64,000 bases of DNA from Halopseudomonas oceani (GCF_002903165.1 NZ_PPSK01000014.1:35012-99011), one strand, 5' to 3'; counted from the stretch's first letter, positions 43,560-52,641 are shown. Numbers and translations: made by a program. Notes: a model not told the origin generated them from the letters alone.

Positions 43560-46500
43560 GATTTTTTTCCTCCGTGAGCGCTGTCGGCTCAACGGCAAGC
43601 GAGGTGCCGGCCAGTTTGCGCAGCGCAACATAGAACACCGGCGTCAGCAGCAGCCCGAACAGGGTCACACCCAACATGCCGGTAAAGACGGTAATACCCA
43701 TGGCGTTGCGCACTTCACTGCCAGCACCGCTGGCCAGCACCAGCGGCAGAACGCCGGCGATAAACGCCACTGAGGTCATGATGATCGGACGCAGACGCAG
43801 GCGGCTGGCCTCCAATGCGGCCTTGACGGTCTCGACACCTTCCATTTCCAGCTCACGGGCAAACTCGACAATCAGGATGGCGTTCTTGCAGGCCAGCCCC
43901 ATCAGCACCACCAGCCCAACCTGAACAAAGATGTTGGCGTCACCGCCGGTCCACCAGACCCCGAGCATCGCCGCCAGCAAACACATGGGCACGATCAGGA
44001 TCACCGCCAGCGGCATCACCCAGCTCTCGTACAGCGCAGCCAGCACCAGGAACACCAGCAGCAACGCGACCGGGAACACCACCAGCGCGGCGCTGCCCTG
44101 ATTGACCTGCTGGAAGCTCAGATCGGTCCACTGAATCTGCATGCCGGGCGGCAACGCCTTGGCTGCGACCGCAGCGACCGTATCCAGCGTCTCGGTGGAC
44201 GACAGCATGGCCGGATCGGACTGACCGATCAGATCCGCCGCCGGATAGCCGTTGTAGCGGATCACCGGGTCCGGGCCAAAGCTCGGCTTCAGGCTGACCA
44301 TGGTGTTAAGCGGCACCATCTCGCCGGCGGCGTTGCGCACGTAGAGGCTGTCCAGATCACTCGGCTCATCGCGGAACGGCGCATCAGCCTGGGCACGCAC
44401 CTGATAGGTCCGGCCGAACAGATTGAAGTCGTTGATGTATTGCGCGCCGAAATACAGCTGCAGGGTGCCGAACAGCTCATCCAGGCGCACGCCCTGTGCC
44501 TTGGCCTGCAGGCGATCCACCTCGGCGTCCAGCTGCGGCACGTTGGCCTGATAGGAGGTAATCGGGAAGCCCAGCCCCGGCGTCTGACTCAGCGCCATCG
44601 CCAGGCTGTCGGTGGCTTGCTGCAAGGCGCCATAGCCATCGCCGCGGCGGTCCTGAATGTACAGCGAGTAACCGGACCCGGCGCCCAGACCAAATACCGG
44701 CGGCGGCATAAAGGAGATGGCAAAGCCCTCCTTGAGTTCACCCAGCTTGGCGTTGATGTCGTCGGCGATTTCCAGCGCGGTACGATCACGCACGTCAAAG
44801 TCGTCAAACAGAATGAACACAGTGCCGACGTTCGGCGTGTTGGTGCCCTGCAGCGCGTTGAAGCCGACAAACGCCGCCGCGTGCGACACGCCTTCGGTTT
44901 CCATCGCCAGATCACTGACCCGACGCGCCAGCGCTTCGGTACGGTCCAGCGTTGCCCCTTCCGGCAGACGGATGCTGCCAATCAGGTAGGTTTTGTCCTG
45001 GGTCGGAATAAAGCCGCCCGGCACCTGACGGAACATCACCGCGGTGGTTGCCAGCAGCACCAGATAGACCACAAACACCATGCCGCGACGGCCCAGACTG
45101 CGGCCCACCAACCGCTCGTAACGCTCGGCGTTGCGCTGGAAGAAGCGGTTGAACGGGCGGAACAGCCAGCCGAAGCTGCGGTTGATCACCCGGGTTGGCA
45201 GGTCCGGCTCGGCGCCATGCGGCTTGAGCAGGGTGGCGGCCAGTGCTGGCGACAGGGTCAGCGAGTTGATCGCCGAGATCACCGTGGTAATGGCGATGGT
45301 CACCGCGAACTGGCGGTAGAACTGACCGGTGATGCCGTCCAGAAACGCCATTGGCACAAACACTGCGCAGAGCACCAGACTGATCGCCACAATCGGGCCA
45401 CTGACCTCACGCATCGCCTGATGCGCCGCCGCCAGTGGCGCCAGCCCCTGTTCAATATTGCGCTCGACGTTCTCGACCACCACGATGGCGTCGTCCACCA
45501 CGATGCCGATCGCCAGCACCATGGCGAACAGGGTGAGCGTGTTGATCGAAAAGCCGAGCATCAGCAGCACGGCAAAGCTGCCGACAATCGACACCGGCAC
45601 TGCCAGTAACGGAATCAGCGAGGCGCGCCAGGTCTGCAGGAACAGAATCACCACCAGCACCACCAGTGCTACCGCTTCAAGCAGGGTCTGGATCACCGAA
45701 CTGATCGAGGTGCTGACGAACACGGTCGGGTCGTAGGCCACTTCCCAGCTCAGGCCAGCCGGGAAGTCTTCGGCCAGCTCGGCCATCTTGGCGCGCACCG
45801 CGGCAGACACATCCAGTGCGTTTGAGCCCGGTGCCTGGAAGATCGGCAGCGCCACGGCCTGACGGCCATTGAGCAGCGCACGCAGGGAATCCTCCTGCGC
45901 CGCCAGCTCGATACGCGCCACATCACGCAGGCGGGTGATCTGGCCGTCGTCACCGGTTTTCAGCACGATGTCACCAAAGGCTTCGGTGCTGTCCAGACGC
46001 CCCTTGGCGTTGATGGAGATCAGCAGGTCGGAGTTGTTCGGCATCGGCGGTGCGCCGATCTGGCCAGCTGACACCTGCACGTTCTGCTCCTGCACCGCGG
46101 CGACGATGTCGCTGGCACTGACGCCCAGCGACGCCGCCCGCTGCGGGTCGATCCATAGGCGCATGGCGTAGTCACCGGCGCCGAACAGACCCGCCTGGCC
46201 GACACCCGGAATCCGCGCCAGCTCGTCACGGATATGCAGCACCGCGTAGTTGCGAATGTAGGTGGCATCCAGACTGTCATCCGGCGAGATCAGGTGCACC
46301 GCCATCATCAGGTTGGGCGACTGCTTCTGGGTGGTGACACCGAGGCGGCGCACGTCTTCCGGCAGCCGTGGCAGCGCCTGCGAGACCCGGTTCTGCACCT
46401 GCACCTGGGCCTGATCCGGGTCGGTGCCCAGGGCGAAGGTCACGGTCAGCGCCAGACTGCCGTCGCTGCCGGCCACCGACTTCATGTAGATCATGTCTTC

Positions 46501-46722
46501 CACGCCGTTGATGGCTTCCTCCAGCGGGGTGGCGACGGTTTCCGAAATGGTCTTGGGGTTGGCGCCCGGATAGCTCGCACTGACCAGCACGCTGGGCGGC
46601 ACGACCTCCGGATACTCGCTGACCGGCAGCATCGGAATGCTGATCAGGCCAACCACGAAGATGATGATCGACAGCACCGAGGCAAAGATCGGACGGTCGA
46701 CAAAGAAACGTGAAATATTCAC
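43552..46722 (-). CDS. RND efflux pump inner membrane transporter, MexF-like
   Basis: The 1056-residue HAE-1 family antiporter starts MNISRFFVDRPIFASVL and has twelve transmembrane helices with two large periplasmic loops. The proton-relay aspartates are in GIVVDDAIVVVENVERN (TM4). Sequence features such as GVGQAGLFGAGDYAMRLW resemble MexF more than MexB. It exports drugs or metabolites by proton antiport. The start is GTG 46722, supported by GGGAG 9 nt upstream and by the family N-terminus; an ORF start at 46767 lies upstream. A 241-bp gap with a palindromic repeat separates it from the fusion protein gene. Confidence 0.95.
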   Translation of the reverse strand: MNISRFFVDRPIFASVLSIIIFVVGLISIPMLPVSEYPEVVPPSVLVSASYPGANPKTISETVATPLEEAINGVEDMIYMKSVAGSDGSLALTVTFALGTDPDQAQVQVQNRVSQALPRLPEDVRRLGVTTQKQSPNLMMAVHLISPDDSLDATYIRNYAVLHIRDELARIPGVGQAGLFGAGDYAMRLWIDPQRAASLGVSASDIVAAVQEQNVQVSAGQIGAPPMPNNSDLLISINAKGRLDSTEAFGDIVLKTGDDGQITRLRDVARIELAAQEDSLRALLNGRQAVALPIFQAPGSNALDVSAAVRAKMAELAEDFPAGLSWEVAYDPTVFVSTSISSVIQTLLEAVALVVLVVILFLQTWRASLIPLLAVPVSIVGSFAVLLMLGFSINTLTLFAMVLAIGIVVDDAIVVVENVERNIEQGLAPLAAAHQAMREVSGPIVAISLVLCAVFVPMAFLDGITGQFYRQFAVTIAITTVISAINSLTLSPALAATLLKPHGAEPDLPTRVINRSFGWLFRPFNRFFQRNAERYERLVGRSLGRRGMVFVVYLVLLATTAVMFRQVPGGFIPTQDKTYLIGSIRLPEGATLDRTEALARRVSDLAMETEGVSHAAAFVGFNALQGTNTPNVGTVFILFDDFDVRDRTALEIADDINAKLGELKEGFAISFMPPPVFGLGAGSGYSLYIQDRRGDGYGALQQATDSLAMALSQTPGLGFPITSYQANVPQLDAEVDRLQAKAQGVRLDELFGTLQLYFGAQYINDFNLFGRTYQVRAQADAPFRDEPSDLDSLYVRNAAGEMVPLNTMVSLKPSFGPDPVIRYNGYPAADLIGQSDPAMLSSTETLDTVAAVAAKALPPGMQIQWTDLSFQQVNQGSAALVVFPVALLLVFLVLAALYESWVMPLAVILIVPMCLLAAMLGVWWTGGDANIFVQVGLVVLMGLACKNAILIVEFARELEMEGVETVKAALEASRLRLRPIIMTSVAFIAGVLPLVLASGAGSEVRNAMGITVFTGMLGVTLFGLLLTPVFYVALRKLAGTSLAVEPTALTEEKNHA

Positions 46723-46854
46723 GGCAATACGCTCCCTTGGCGTGCTCCACAGAGCACGCCCCAGCAAAATATGGATAGAGGTAAATCAGTTCAAAACCGA
46801 ATGGCACACACCCGTGCCGTCATACTTGCCTTCGCGCGGTTGGCGCTTTTGCAC

Positions 46855-46930
46855 CGTCATCCCCGCGAAGGCGGGGACCCATAACCCGAGCCACCGAGAA
46901 GCCTGGATTCCCGCCTTCGCGGAAATGACG
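46855..46930. repeat. 76-bp palindromic repeat element between pump genes
   Basis: The left arm CGTCATCCCCGCGAAGGCG (continuing to 46881) and the right arm ending TTCGCGGAAATGACG (46904-46930) are inverted copies matching at 23 of 27 positions, with a 22-nt loop. CGTCATTCCCGCGAAGGCGGG-type ends are typical of small dispersed palindromic or MITE-like elements in proteobacteria. It is inside an operon and would form a strong RNA hairpin. Confidence 0.8.
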
Positions 46931-46963
46931 TACAACCCGCAACTCAAGTAGATGCCACTAGCA

Positions 46964-48133
46964 TCAGAACGCCGTCTGCAACGCGACCTCTTTGCTGACC
47001 GGTTGACTGCGGTCCATCGCCACCAGCTGCGGCGCGACCTCAATACCCGGGAAGAGAATCTTTTGCAGACCGTTGACCACCACCCGGTCACCCGACTGCA
47101 GGCCACCGCTGATTACCAGCAGGCCATCCACCCGGCGGCCGGTCTCAACAAAGCGGCGGGTCGCCCGGTTCTGCTCATCCAGCACATAGACATAGCGGCG
47201 ATCCTGATCGGTCAACACCGCCTTCTGGTCAATCAGAATGGCCTGGCGGGCAGCTGCGACCGGCATCTGCACTCGAGCAAACTGCCCCGGCCGAAACAGC
47301 CCTTCGGGATTGGCTATGACCGCCCGGTACTGCAGGGTACCGGTACTGGCGTTGAACTGGTTGTCGACGAAGTCGAGCTGCCCCTGATAGGGATAGTCCT
47401 GACCACTACCCAGGCCCAGGCGCACCGGAATCGAGGACGCACCACCGTGCGGGTTGTCCTCAACGGTTTGCTGATCACTCTCGAAGTAGACATACAACGG
47501 GTCGACTGAGACCAGCGTCGCCAGCAGCGTCGCATCAGCCGTCGCCAGATTGCCACGAGTGATTTCCGCACGGCCCATGCGCCCGGAGACTGGCGCCTTG
47601 ACCTCGGTATAGGCCAGATCCAGTTCGGCGTTATCCTGCGCGGCTTCAGCCGACGCCAGCGCCGCCTGCGCCATGCTGCGTGCGGCGCTGCGCTGCTCCA
47701 TCTCCTCGCGGGAAATGGCGCGCCGCTCCCACAGCTGCTCGGCCCGCCGGGCCTCACGCGCCGCCAGCGTCACCTGACTGCGGGCCCGGGCAACTTCTGC
47801 GCGCGCCATCTGCAGACGCGCCTGATAGGGCCGCTGGTCGATCACGAACAGCACGTCACCCTGCTTGACCAGTTCGCCTTCCTCGAAGGCAACCTTGTCG
47901 ATATAACCACTGACCCGCGCGCGCAGCGCCACGGTTTCCGGTGCCGCCATGCGGCCGGTAAAGCTGTCCCAGAGGGTGACATCGCGCGGCTGCGCCACCG
48001 CAATATCGACCTCCGGTGCGGGCATCATCTGGTTGTTGGCCTGATCGCCGCTGGCGTCGCAGCCAGCCAGCAGCAGCAACAGCGCGGCGGTCGCGCCGGC
48101 ACGGGCAAAGCCATTAAAAGCATGCGTATTCAT
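46964..48133 (-). CDS. RND pump periplasmic adaptor lipoprotein, MexE-like
   Basis: The 389-residue membrane fusion protein has a lipobox (LLLLAGC, C25), a biotinyl-lipoyl-like domain split around a helical hairpin (VSGYIDKVAFEEGELVKQGD and later APVSGRMGRAEI), and a beta-barrel domain. It bridges the inner membrane pump and outer membrane channel. ATG 48133 is preferred for its spacing (11 nt) from GGGAG; in-frame ATG 48142 is too close. First gene of the pump operon, divergent from the AraC regulator across 384 bp. Confidence 0.93.
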   Translation of the reverse strand: MNTHAFNGFARAGATAALLLLLAGCDASGDQANNQMMPAPEVDIAVAQPRDVTLWDSFTGRMAAPETVALRARVSGYIDKVAFEEGELVKQGDVLFVIDQRPYQARLQMARAEVARARSQVTLAAREARRAEQLWERRAISREEMEQRSAARSMAQAALASAEAAQDNAELDLAYTEVKAPVSGRMGRAEITRGNLATADATLLATLVSVDPLYVYFESDQQTVEDNPHGGASSIPVRLGLGSGQDYPYQGQLDFVDNQFNASTGTLQYRAVIANPEGLFRPGQFARVQMPVAAARQAILIDQKAVLTDQDRRYVYVLDEQNRATRRFVETGRRVDGLLVISGGLQSGDRVVVNGLQKILFPGIEVAPQLVAMDRSQPVSKEVALQTAF

Positions 48134-48313
48134 AAGATCCATCGCTCCCTGTGGTATGGGCAATATTTGGCAGGCATAAAAGGGATCCCCGCGCGCCGAG
48201 AGGCACGCCGGTTGGTGAGGGGGATCGGGTATGGCGTGAACGATACGTGGCGAACGCCACATTCAGGTAGCTTGGTCCTGCGCAAAGATTGCCTAATTCT
48301 GTGAATCAGCAGA

Positions 48314-48447
48314 ATCCGGCAATCGCCTAAACCTGCCTACAGAAGTGGCACGGCAACCAGAAACGGCACCATAAGGAAACAAAACAAGCCTTGCAGCACA
48401 GGGCTTTGCGCAATCCTGCAAGCTTATTGCCTTATCCTGCAATTGCC
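48314..48447. promoter_or_regulatory. Direct repeats in the pump/AraC intergenic region
   Basis: ATCCTGCAA occurs at 48413-48421 and again at 48434-48442, exactly 21 bp apart, each followed within a few bases by TTGCC. A near copy ATCCGGCAA with TCGCC is at 48314-48327. Spaced direct repeats on one DNA face are typical of AraC/XylS operators, so these may be sites for the adjacent regulator. Nothing else is evident in 48134-48517. Confidence 0.55.
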
Positions 48448-48517
48448 GAAAGACTGTCATCTGGTTATGAATTGATCTGCGTATACTGTCGCGAAACTCC
48501 GAAAGAGGCCATTGACC

Positions 48518-49474
48518 ATGACTAACGTATGCTCTCAGCCACCCAGCCTTGATCTACCCATGTGCCGCCAGTTGGCCGACCTGGTGGGCGAGCATGCAGT
48601 CAACGAAGGGATCAATGAAACGCGCATTCCCGGGCTTGAGGTCTACCGTACCGACCAGCCGACCAGCTTCAATTCGGCCGTCTACGAACCTGCGCTCTGC
48701 GTCATTGCTCAAGGCAGCAAGACCGTTCAGTTGGGCGACAAGGAGATCCTGTACGGGCCACTGACCTATATGATTTCGGCGGTCGAGTTGCCGGTCGGCG
48801 GTTGCGTCATTGACGCAACCCCAAGCGCACCTTACCTGGCGGTCAAGCTGTCACTTAACCAGCAGGAGATCGCCGAGCTGGTACTGGAACTGGGCGATGA
48901 ACTGCCACCACTGGACCAGCAACGGGACTGCCCGGCAGCGTCTTGCGGGCTATGCGTGGCACCGCTGGATACCGGCATTCTGCAGGCAATGACTCGACTA
49001 GTGGCGCTGCTGTCATCACCGACTGATTCGCGCATTCTGGCGCCACTGGTGCGCCGCGAGATCATCTACCGCGCGCTGCTGGGCGAGATGGGCTGGCGCC
49101 TGCGCGACTTTGCCGCCACCGATACCCAGGCCCATCGCATATCGAAGGTTATTGCCGTACTCAAGGACCGCTTTGCCGAACCGCTGCGAGTGCGTGAACT
49201 GGCCGAGGACGTGAACATGAGTGAGTCGACCCTGTTTCATACCTTCAAACAGGTCACCCGCATGTCACCGGTGCAGTTCCAGAAGAAGCTGCGCTTGCAC
49301 GAAGCACGGCGTTTGATGCTGACCGAGGGGCTGGAAGCGGCAACGGCCAGCTATCGCGTAGGCTATGAAAGCCCCTCACACTTCAGCCGTGAATACCGCC
49401 GGATGTTCGGCGCGCCGCCGCGCGCCGATGTCACCAAGCTGCGTGGCGACCAGCCCATGGTCGCCACACTGTAA
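48518..49474 (+). CDS. AraC family regulator, likely controlling the pump operon
   Basis: The 318-residue protein has an N-terminal AraC_N effector domain (FNSAVYEPALCVIAQGSKTV) and two C-terminal helix-turn-helix motifs (VRELAEDVNMSESTLFHTFK, then SYRVGYESPSHFSREYRR). Cysteines lie mid-protein (QQRDCPAASCGLCVA), a cluster worth noting for redox or electrophile sensing. ATG 48518 has AGAGG 9 nt upstream; an ORF start at TTG 48512 is less likely. P. aeruginosa MexEF-OprN uses LysR MexT; here an AraC protein takes the adjacent position, so control is inferred from divergence only. Confidence 0.88.
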   Translation: MTNVCSQPPSLDLPMCRQLADLVGEHAVNEGINETRIPGLEVYRTDQPTSFNSAVYEPALCVIAQGSKTVQLGDKEILYGPLTYMISAVELPVGGCVIDATPSAPYLAVKLSLNQQEIAELVLELGDELPPLDQQRDCPAASCGLCVAPLDTGILQAMTRLVALLSSPTDSRILAPLVRREIIYRALLGEMGWRLRDFAATDTQAHRISKVIAVLKDRFAEPLRVRELAEDVNMSESTLFHTFKQVTRMSPVQFQKKLRLHEARRLMLTEGLEAATASYRVGYESPSHFSREYRRMFGAPPRADVTKLRGDQPMVATL

Positions 49475-49488
49475 ACAGCCGCAGCAGG

Positions 49489-50049
49489 CTAGTAGGGCGG
49501 GTAGCTAGACAATATCTTGTTGACCAGTCGAGAGACCTGTTCATCCCGCTTGCTTGGCGTTAGCGCCCGCTCACTCAGGCGCTCACTTTCGCTGCCACGC
49601 CAGAGCAAGCGGCCGGTGTCGCCATCGAGCAGATCAATCTGCAACGTCAACTCACGGTAGTCCACCGGATACGTCTGGATCGCCGGGCCACCCCAGAAGC
49701 CGCCCCAGCCGGTGCCCCAGTAGCCACCGAAACTGGTACTGACGTTCTCCTGCCGGTTCTCCACCAGCACATAACTTCTGACCTTCAAGTCTGGGCTGTT
49801 ACCTGCCAGTACCGGGCGCAGGCCGCGGGCATCAAGCTGATCAGCTACCGCCTGTTCAATCCGCGCGGCGGTCAGTTCGCTGCTCACGCGGGGGTCATCC
49901 TGCGGGCGAAACTCAACCCGCGGTTCAGCCCACTGCCAGGTCTGGTCGCCGGCAAAGTCATGACTGACATCGTAATCTGGTTTCACTGCGGCCCCCTGAC
50001 AGGCCGCCAGCGACAGCAATAAAGGCAGAACAAGTATTCGAGCACGCAT
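49489..50049 (-). CDS. DUF4136 family lipoprotein
   Basis: The 186-residue protein has a lipobox (LLSLAAC, C17) and the DUF4136 pattern: DYDVSHDFAGDQTWQW at the start, a glycine-rich WGTGWGGFWGG stretch, and a C-terminal domain (LLDGDTGRLLWRGSESE) seen in this family. It is probably attached to a membrane facing the periplasm; function is unknown. ATG 50049 gives the signal peptide directly, whereas the open frame upstream to 50169 would bury it. It converges on the AraC gene (14-nt gap). Confidence 0.85.
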   Translation of the reverse strand: MRARILVLPLLLSLAACQGAAVKPDYDVSHDFAGDQTWQWAEPRVEFRPQDDPRVSSELTAARIEQAVADQLDARGLRPVLAGNSPDLKVRSYVLVENRQENVSTSFGGYWGTGWGGFWGGPAIQTYPVDYRELTLQIDLLDGDTGRLLWRGSESERLSERALTPSKRDEQVSRLVNKILSSYPPY

Positions 50050-50170
50050 GGCTACAGACTCCGCTGAAAGGTGAAAAGACCGCAATGGCTGGCTGCAAAT
50101 CGGCCGTGCCAGTGCAACGGCAGACCTTTTACTCAGCCTACCCAAGATGGACAACGAAATCGCTTGCAAA

Positions 50171-50200
50171 TTGCACGACGAAAAATCTCCCGTCGTGCAA
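50171..50200. promoter_or_regulatory. Perfect inverted repeat between DUF4136 and BON genes
   Basis: TTGCACGACG (50171-50180) and CGTCGTGCAA (50191-50200) are perfect inverted copies with a 10-nt AT-rich spacer. It lies 122 nt upstream of the lipoprotein start and 152 nt upstream of the BON gene start. It could be an operator or RNA hairpin. I see nothing else definite in 50050-50351. Confidence 0.4.
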
Positions 50201-50351
50201 AGCGCATGTCATGGCGCTGCGCCAGATTTTCGTAAGCCACTGTTTTATATTGAAAAAATAATTAGTCAAAAGCTGGCACAGGCCCTGCAACGTCACTGTC
50301 AACGGTCGACGAAAAGGACCGCCGATGGAAACGATCACAGGAGAGACACCC

Positions 50352-51182
50352 ATGAACAAGCTGAAAACAATCGCCCTCGCCACTGCCACCGCCAGCCTGA
50401 TGGGCATGATGCCGCTGGCCGCCCACGCCGCCGATGGTGATCTGACCGAAGCACGTCAGGAGGGCTCGATCTGGACCGCTATCGCGCTCAACCGTCACCT
50501 GAACCCCTTCACCATCGATGTCGACGTCGAAAGCGGCGTTGCCACGCTGAGCGGTGAGGTCGAAAGCGACGTTGATCGCGACCTCGCTGAACAAGTCGCC
50601 AAAAGCATTGAAGGCGTCGAGCAAGTGGACAACCAACTGACCGTTAACCCGGATGCCAAGCGCAAGGAACAGGCCGCCGGTACCTCGAGCCTGTCGCAGA
50701 GCTTCAGCAACGCAACCACGACAGCCAGCATCAAGTCCAAGCTGCTGTGGAACAGCAACACCGAAGGCCTGGATATTGACGTCACCAGCAACAACGGCGT
50801 GGTTACCCTGACCGGTACCGCCCAGTCGGACGCCGCCAAAGACCTCGCCGGCATGCTCGCGAAAGACACCGACGGTGTGCACCGCGTCGATAACCAGATT
50901 CAGGTCAGTGCTGACGCCAGCGCTGCAGCCAAGGCGCAAAACGCTGCCGATGAAGCCGGCGAGACCATCAGCGACGCCTGGATCACCAGCAAGGTCAAAT
51001 CCAGCTTCCTGCTGAGCAGCAACCTCAGCGGCATGGATATCTCGGTTGACACCAACGATGGCGTCGTCACCCTCAGCGGTACCGTAATGACCGACGAAGA
51101 GAAGGATCTCGCCGTCAATACCGCCAAGAACATTCGCGGCGTCAAAGACGTTACTGCAGACAACCTGCAGACCGCCAACTGA
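50352..51182 (+). CDS. Periplasmic protein with three BON domains (OsmY-like)
   Basis: The 276-residue protein has a signal peptide (residues 1-27, ending AAHAAD) and three BON domains (about 35-105, 125-195 and 210-275). Each has the GVVTLSG-type core followed by a D-x-D-x-x-D/A helix. OsmY has two such domains and is a stress-induced periplasmic chaperone that may contact phospholipids. ATG 50352 is preceded by AGGAGAG; the in-frame start at 50325 is less likely. It is followed by other small stress-type genes. Confidence 0.9.
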   Translation: MNKLKTIALATATASLMGMMPLAAHAADGDLTEARQEGSIWTAIALNRHLNPFTIDVDVESGVATLSGEVESDVDRDLAEQVAKSIEGVEQVDNQLTVNPDAKRKEQAAGTSSLSQSFSNATTTASIKSKLLWNSNTEGLDIDVTSNNGVVTLTGTAQSDAAKDLAGMLAKDTDGVHRVDNQIQVSADASAAAKAQNAADEAGETISDAWITSKVKSSFLLSSNLSGMDISVDTNDGVVTLSGTVMTDEEKDLAVNTAKNIRGVKDVTADNLQTAN

Positions 51183-51253
51183 TCACCAGGCGCCAGCCTT
51201 ACCCTGGCTGGCGCCCGGATCTGTCACATACACCCACGAGACGGAGAACGATC

Positions 51254-51685
51254 ATGAGCAATACAGCCACACAACTGAACGAACTGATCGAAATTACCCG
51301 CGACGGCAAGCGTTTCTATGAGCATGCCCGCGATGAGGTCAAGAGCGGCGAGCTCAAAACCCTGTTCAGCAACATGTCACAGGCCAAAAGCAATGTGATC
51401 ATTGCGCTGGAGAAGCGCGTTGCCGCCAACCAGGAAACACCCGCCAGCGGCGGCACGCTCACTGGCAAGGTTCGCCAGGTGTACGCCGACACCCGTGCGG
51501 CACTGTCGAGCGACGAAGAAGCGACCTACATCGCCCAGCTGGAAGAGGCCGAGGATCGTATCCTGCACGCGTTCGAAGACGCCATGGAAACCAAGGACCC
51601 AGACCTGCGCGCCGACCTGGTGGCAGAAATGCCGAAAGTCCGCGCCTGCCATGACCTGATGCGGGACCTGAAAAAAGCACAATAA
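51254..51685 (+). CDS. PA2169-type four-helix-bundle protein, DUF2383
   Basis: The 143-residue cytosolic protein is almost wholly helical, begins with TATQLNELIEITRDGKRFYEHA and has the DUF2383 ferritin-like bundle layout. Members are common in stress-related clusters of pseudomonads. Metal binding has been suggested for the fold but is not evident as a clear carboxylate-histidine motif here. It lies 71 nt after the BON gene with GGAG 10 nt before the start. Confidence 0.85.
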   Translation: MSNTATQLNELIEITRDGKRFYEHARDEVKSGELKTLFSNMSQAKSNVIIALEKRVAANQETPASGGTLTGKVRQVYADTRAALSSDEEATYIAQLEEAEDRILHAFEDAMETKDPDLRADLVAEMPKVRACHDLMRDLKKAQ

Positions 51686-51745
51686 CCAACAGGCCGGGGT
51701 GACAATGATGCCGCCCCGGCAATGTCCAGAACCTGTCGCGCATGA

Positions 51746-51949
<204 letters not shown>

Positions 51950-51967
51950 CCATGCGCCACAGCTCAT

Positions 51968-51996
51968 ACCAACACCCGCCCTGTGCGGGTGTTGGT
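51968..51996 (+). terminator. Hairpin after DUF1328 gene
   Basis: A perfect 12-bp stem, ACCAACACCCGC (51968-51979) with its complement at 51985-51996 and a CCTGT loop, lies 18 nt past the stop. There is no U-tract, so it may act as a bidirectional 3' barrier between this gene and the facing small ORF. Confidence 0.55.
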
Positions 51997-52032
51997 GTAT
52001 CAGGTCCCTCGTTCTCACCAACGCAGCACCCG

Positions 52033-52101
52033 TCAGCGATTGAATACCGCCAGATTGGAAATCCCGTTGAGTCGTGCGGGCAGTGCATTAGGGTTCGCCA
52101 T
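52033..52101 (-). CDS. Candidate 22-residue peptide gene after the thioesterase
   Basis: The ATG at 52101 is preceded by GGTAGGAGG at about 7 nt, the strongest ribosome site in this area, overlapping the thioesterase stop. The peptide begins MANPNALPARLNGISNL and ends VFNR before a TGA at 52033. It is hydrophilic with no membrane segment. Position 10 nt after the thioesterase stop suggests translational coupling. I do not recognise the sequence, and it could be chance. Confidence 0.4.
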   Translation of the reverse strand: MANPNALPARLNGISNLAVFNR

Positions 52102-52111
52102 CGATAACCTC

Positions 52112-52528
52112 CTACCGCCCAGGCATGACCTTGAATACACCGCTCGCTCGAGCGCAGATCTCACCATCGGCCAATACCAGCGCCTCGGCAAAACACAGGC
52201 TGCGGCCGGTTTTACGCGCCGTGGCCCGGACCTCAAGCCACTGGTCACACTGCGCGCTGCCCAGAAAGTCCACCGACAGACTGACCGTTACCAAGCCACC
52301 AACATCGTTTAACTGGCGCGCACAGCTCAGTCCCATGGCGTTATCCGCCAATGCCGAGATCAGGCCACCGTGCACGAAACCACGGCTGTTGCTGTGAGCA
52401 GAACCGGCGCGCAATCCCAGACTCAGGCCATCGGGACGTTCCATTGCATACAACGGCTCCCAGGGGGCGGTCAGACCGCTGCGCCGGGTGTGAGGTAAGA
52501 ATCCCTCAGGAATATCTGAACCGGACAT
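52112..52528 (-). CDS. PaaI-type hotdog thioesterase
   Basis: The 138-residue protein has the hotdog motif GFVHGGLISALADNAMG (HGG and catalytic Asp, about residues 50-66), shared with PaaI-like acyl-CoA thioesterases. A YbgC-like strand follows (VSLSVDFLGSAQ). It would hydrolyse an acyl- or aryl-CoA in the cytosol. A TetR-type palindrome (52555-52566) lies 26 nt upstream and a TetR gene precedes it on the same strand. Confidence 0.88.
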   Translation of the reverse strand: MSGSDIPEGFLPHTRRSGLTAPWEPLYAMERPDGLSLGLRAGSAHSNSRGFVHGGLISALADNAMGLSCARQLNDVGGLVTVSLSVDFLGSAQCDQWLEVRATARKTGRSLCFAEALVLADGEICARASGVFKVMPGR

Positions 52529-52554
52529 GACACTGCTCCTACTGCGGAATGATG

Positions 52555-52566
52555 TAGACCAGTCTA
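52555..52566. promoter_or_regulatory. TetR-type operator upstream of the thioesterase
   Basis: TAGAC-CA-GTCTA is a palindrome in the thioesterase promoter region, next to AT-rich TATATAATTA. It resembles LmrA/YxaF and NemR-type sites (TAGACC...GGTCTA), which fits the adjacent LmrA/YxaF-like TetR gene. Confidence 0.55.
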
Positions 52567-52641
52567 TATAATTACGCAGTCCGTATCACTTTTTCTCTAG
52601 CTCATAGACACGCTGAATGACCAGCGCAAAGCGCGCGTACT

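Noticed and set aside
44440..45609. A 389-codon plus-strand frame inside the RND pump gene
   Set aside because: Antisense to the MexF-like gene; His/Gln/Arg-rich translation typical of GC-rich shadow frames.
46855..46930. Insertion sequence remnant with transposase
   Set aside because: The 241-bp gap has no transposase-like frame; only a short palindromic element is present.
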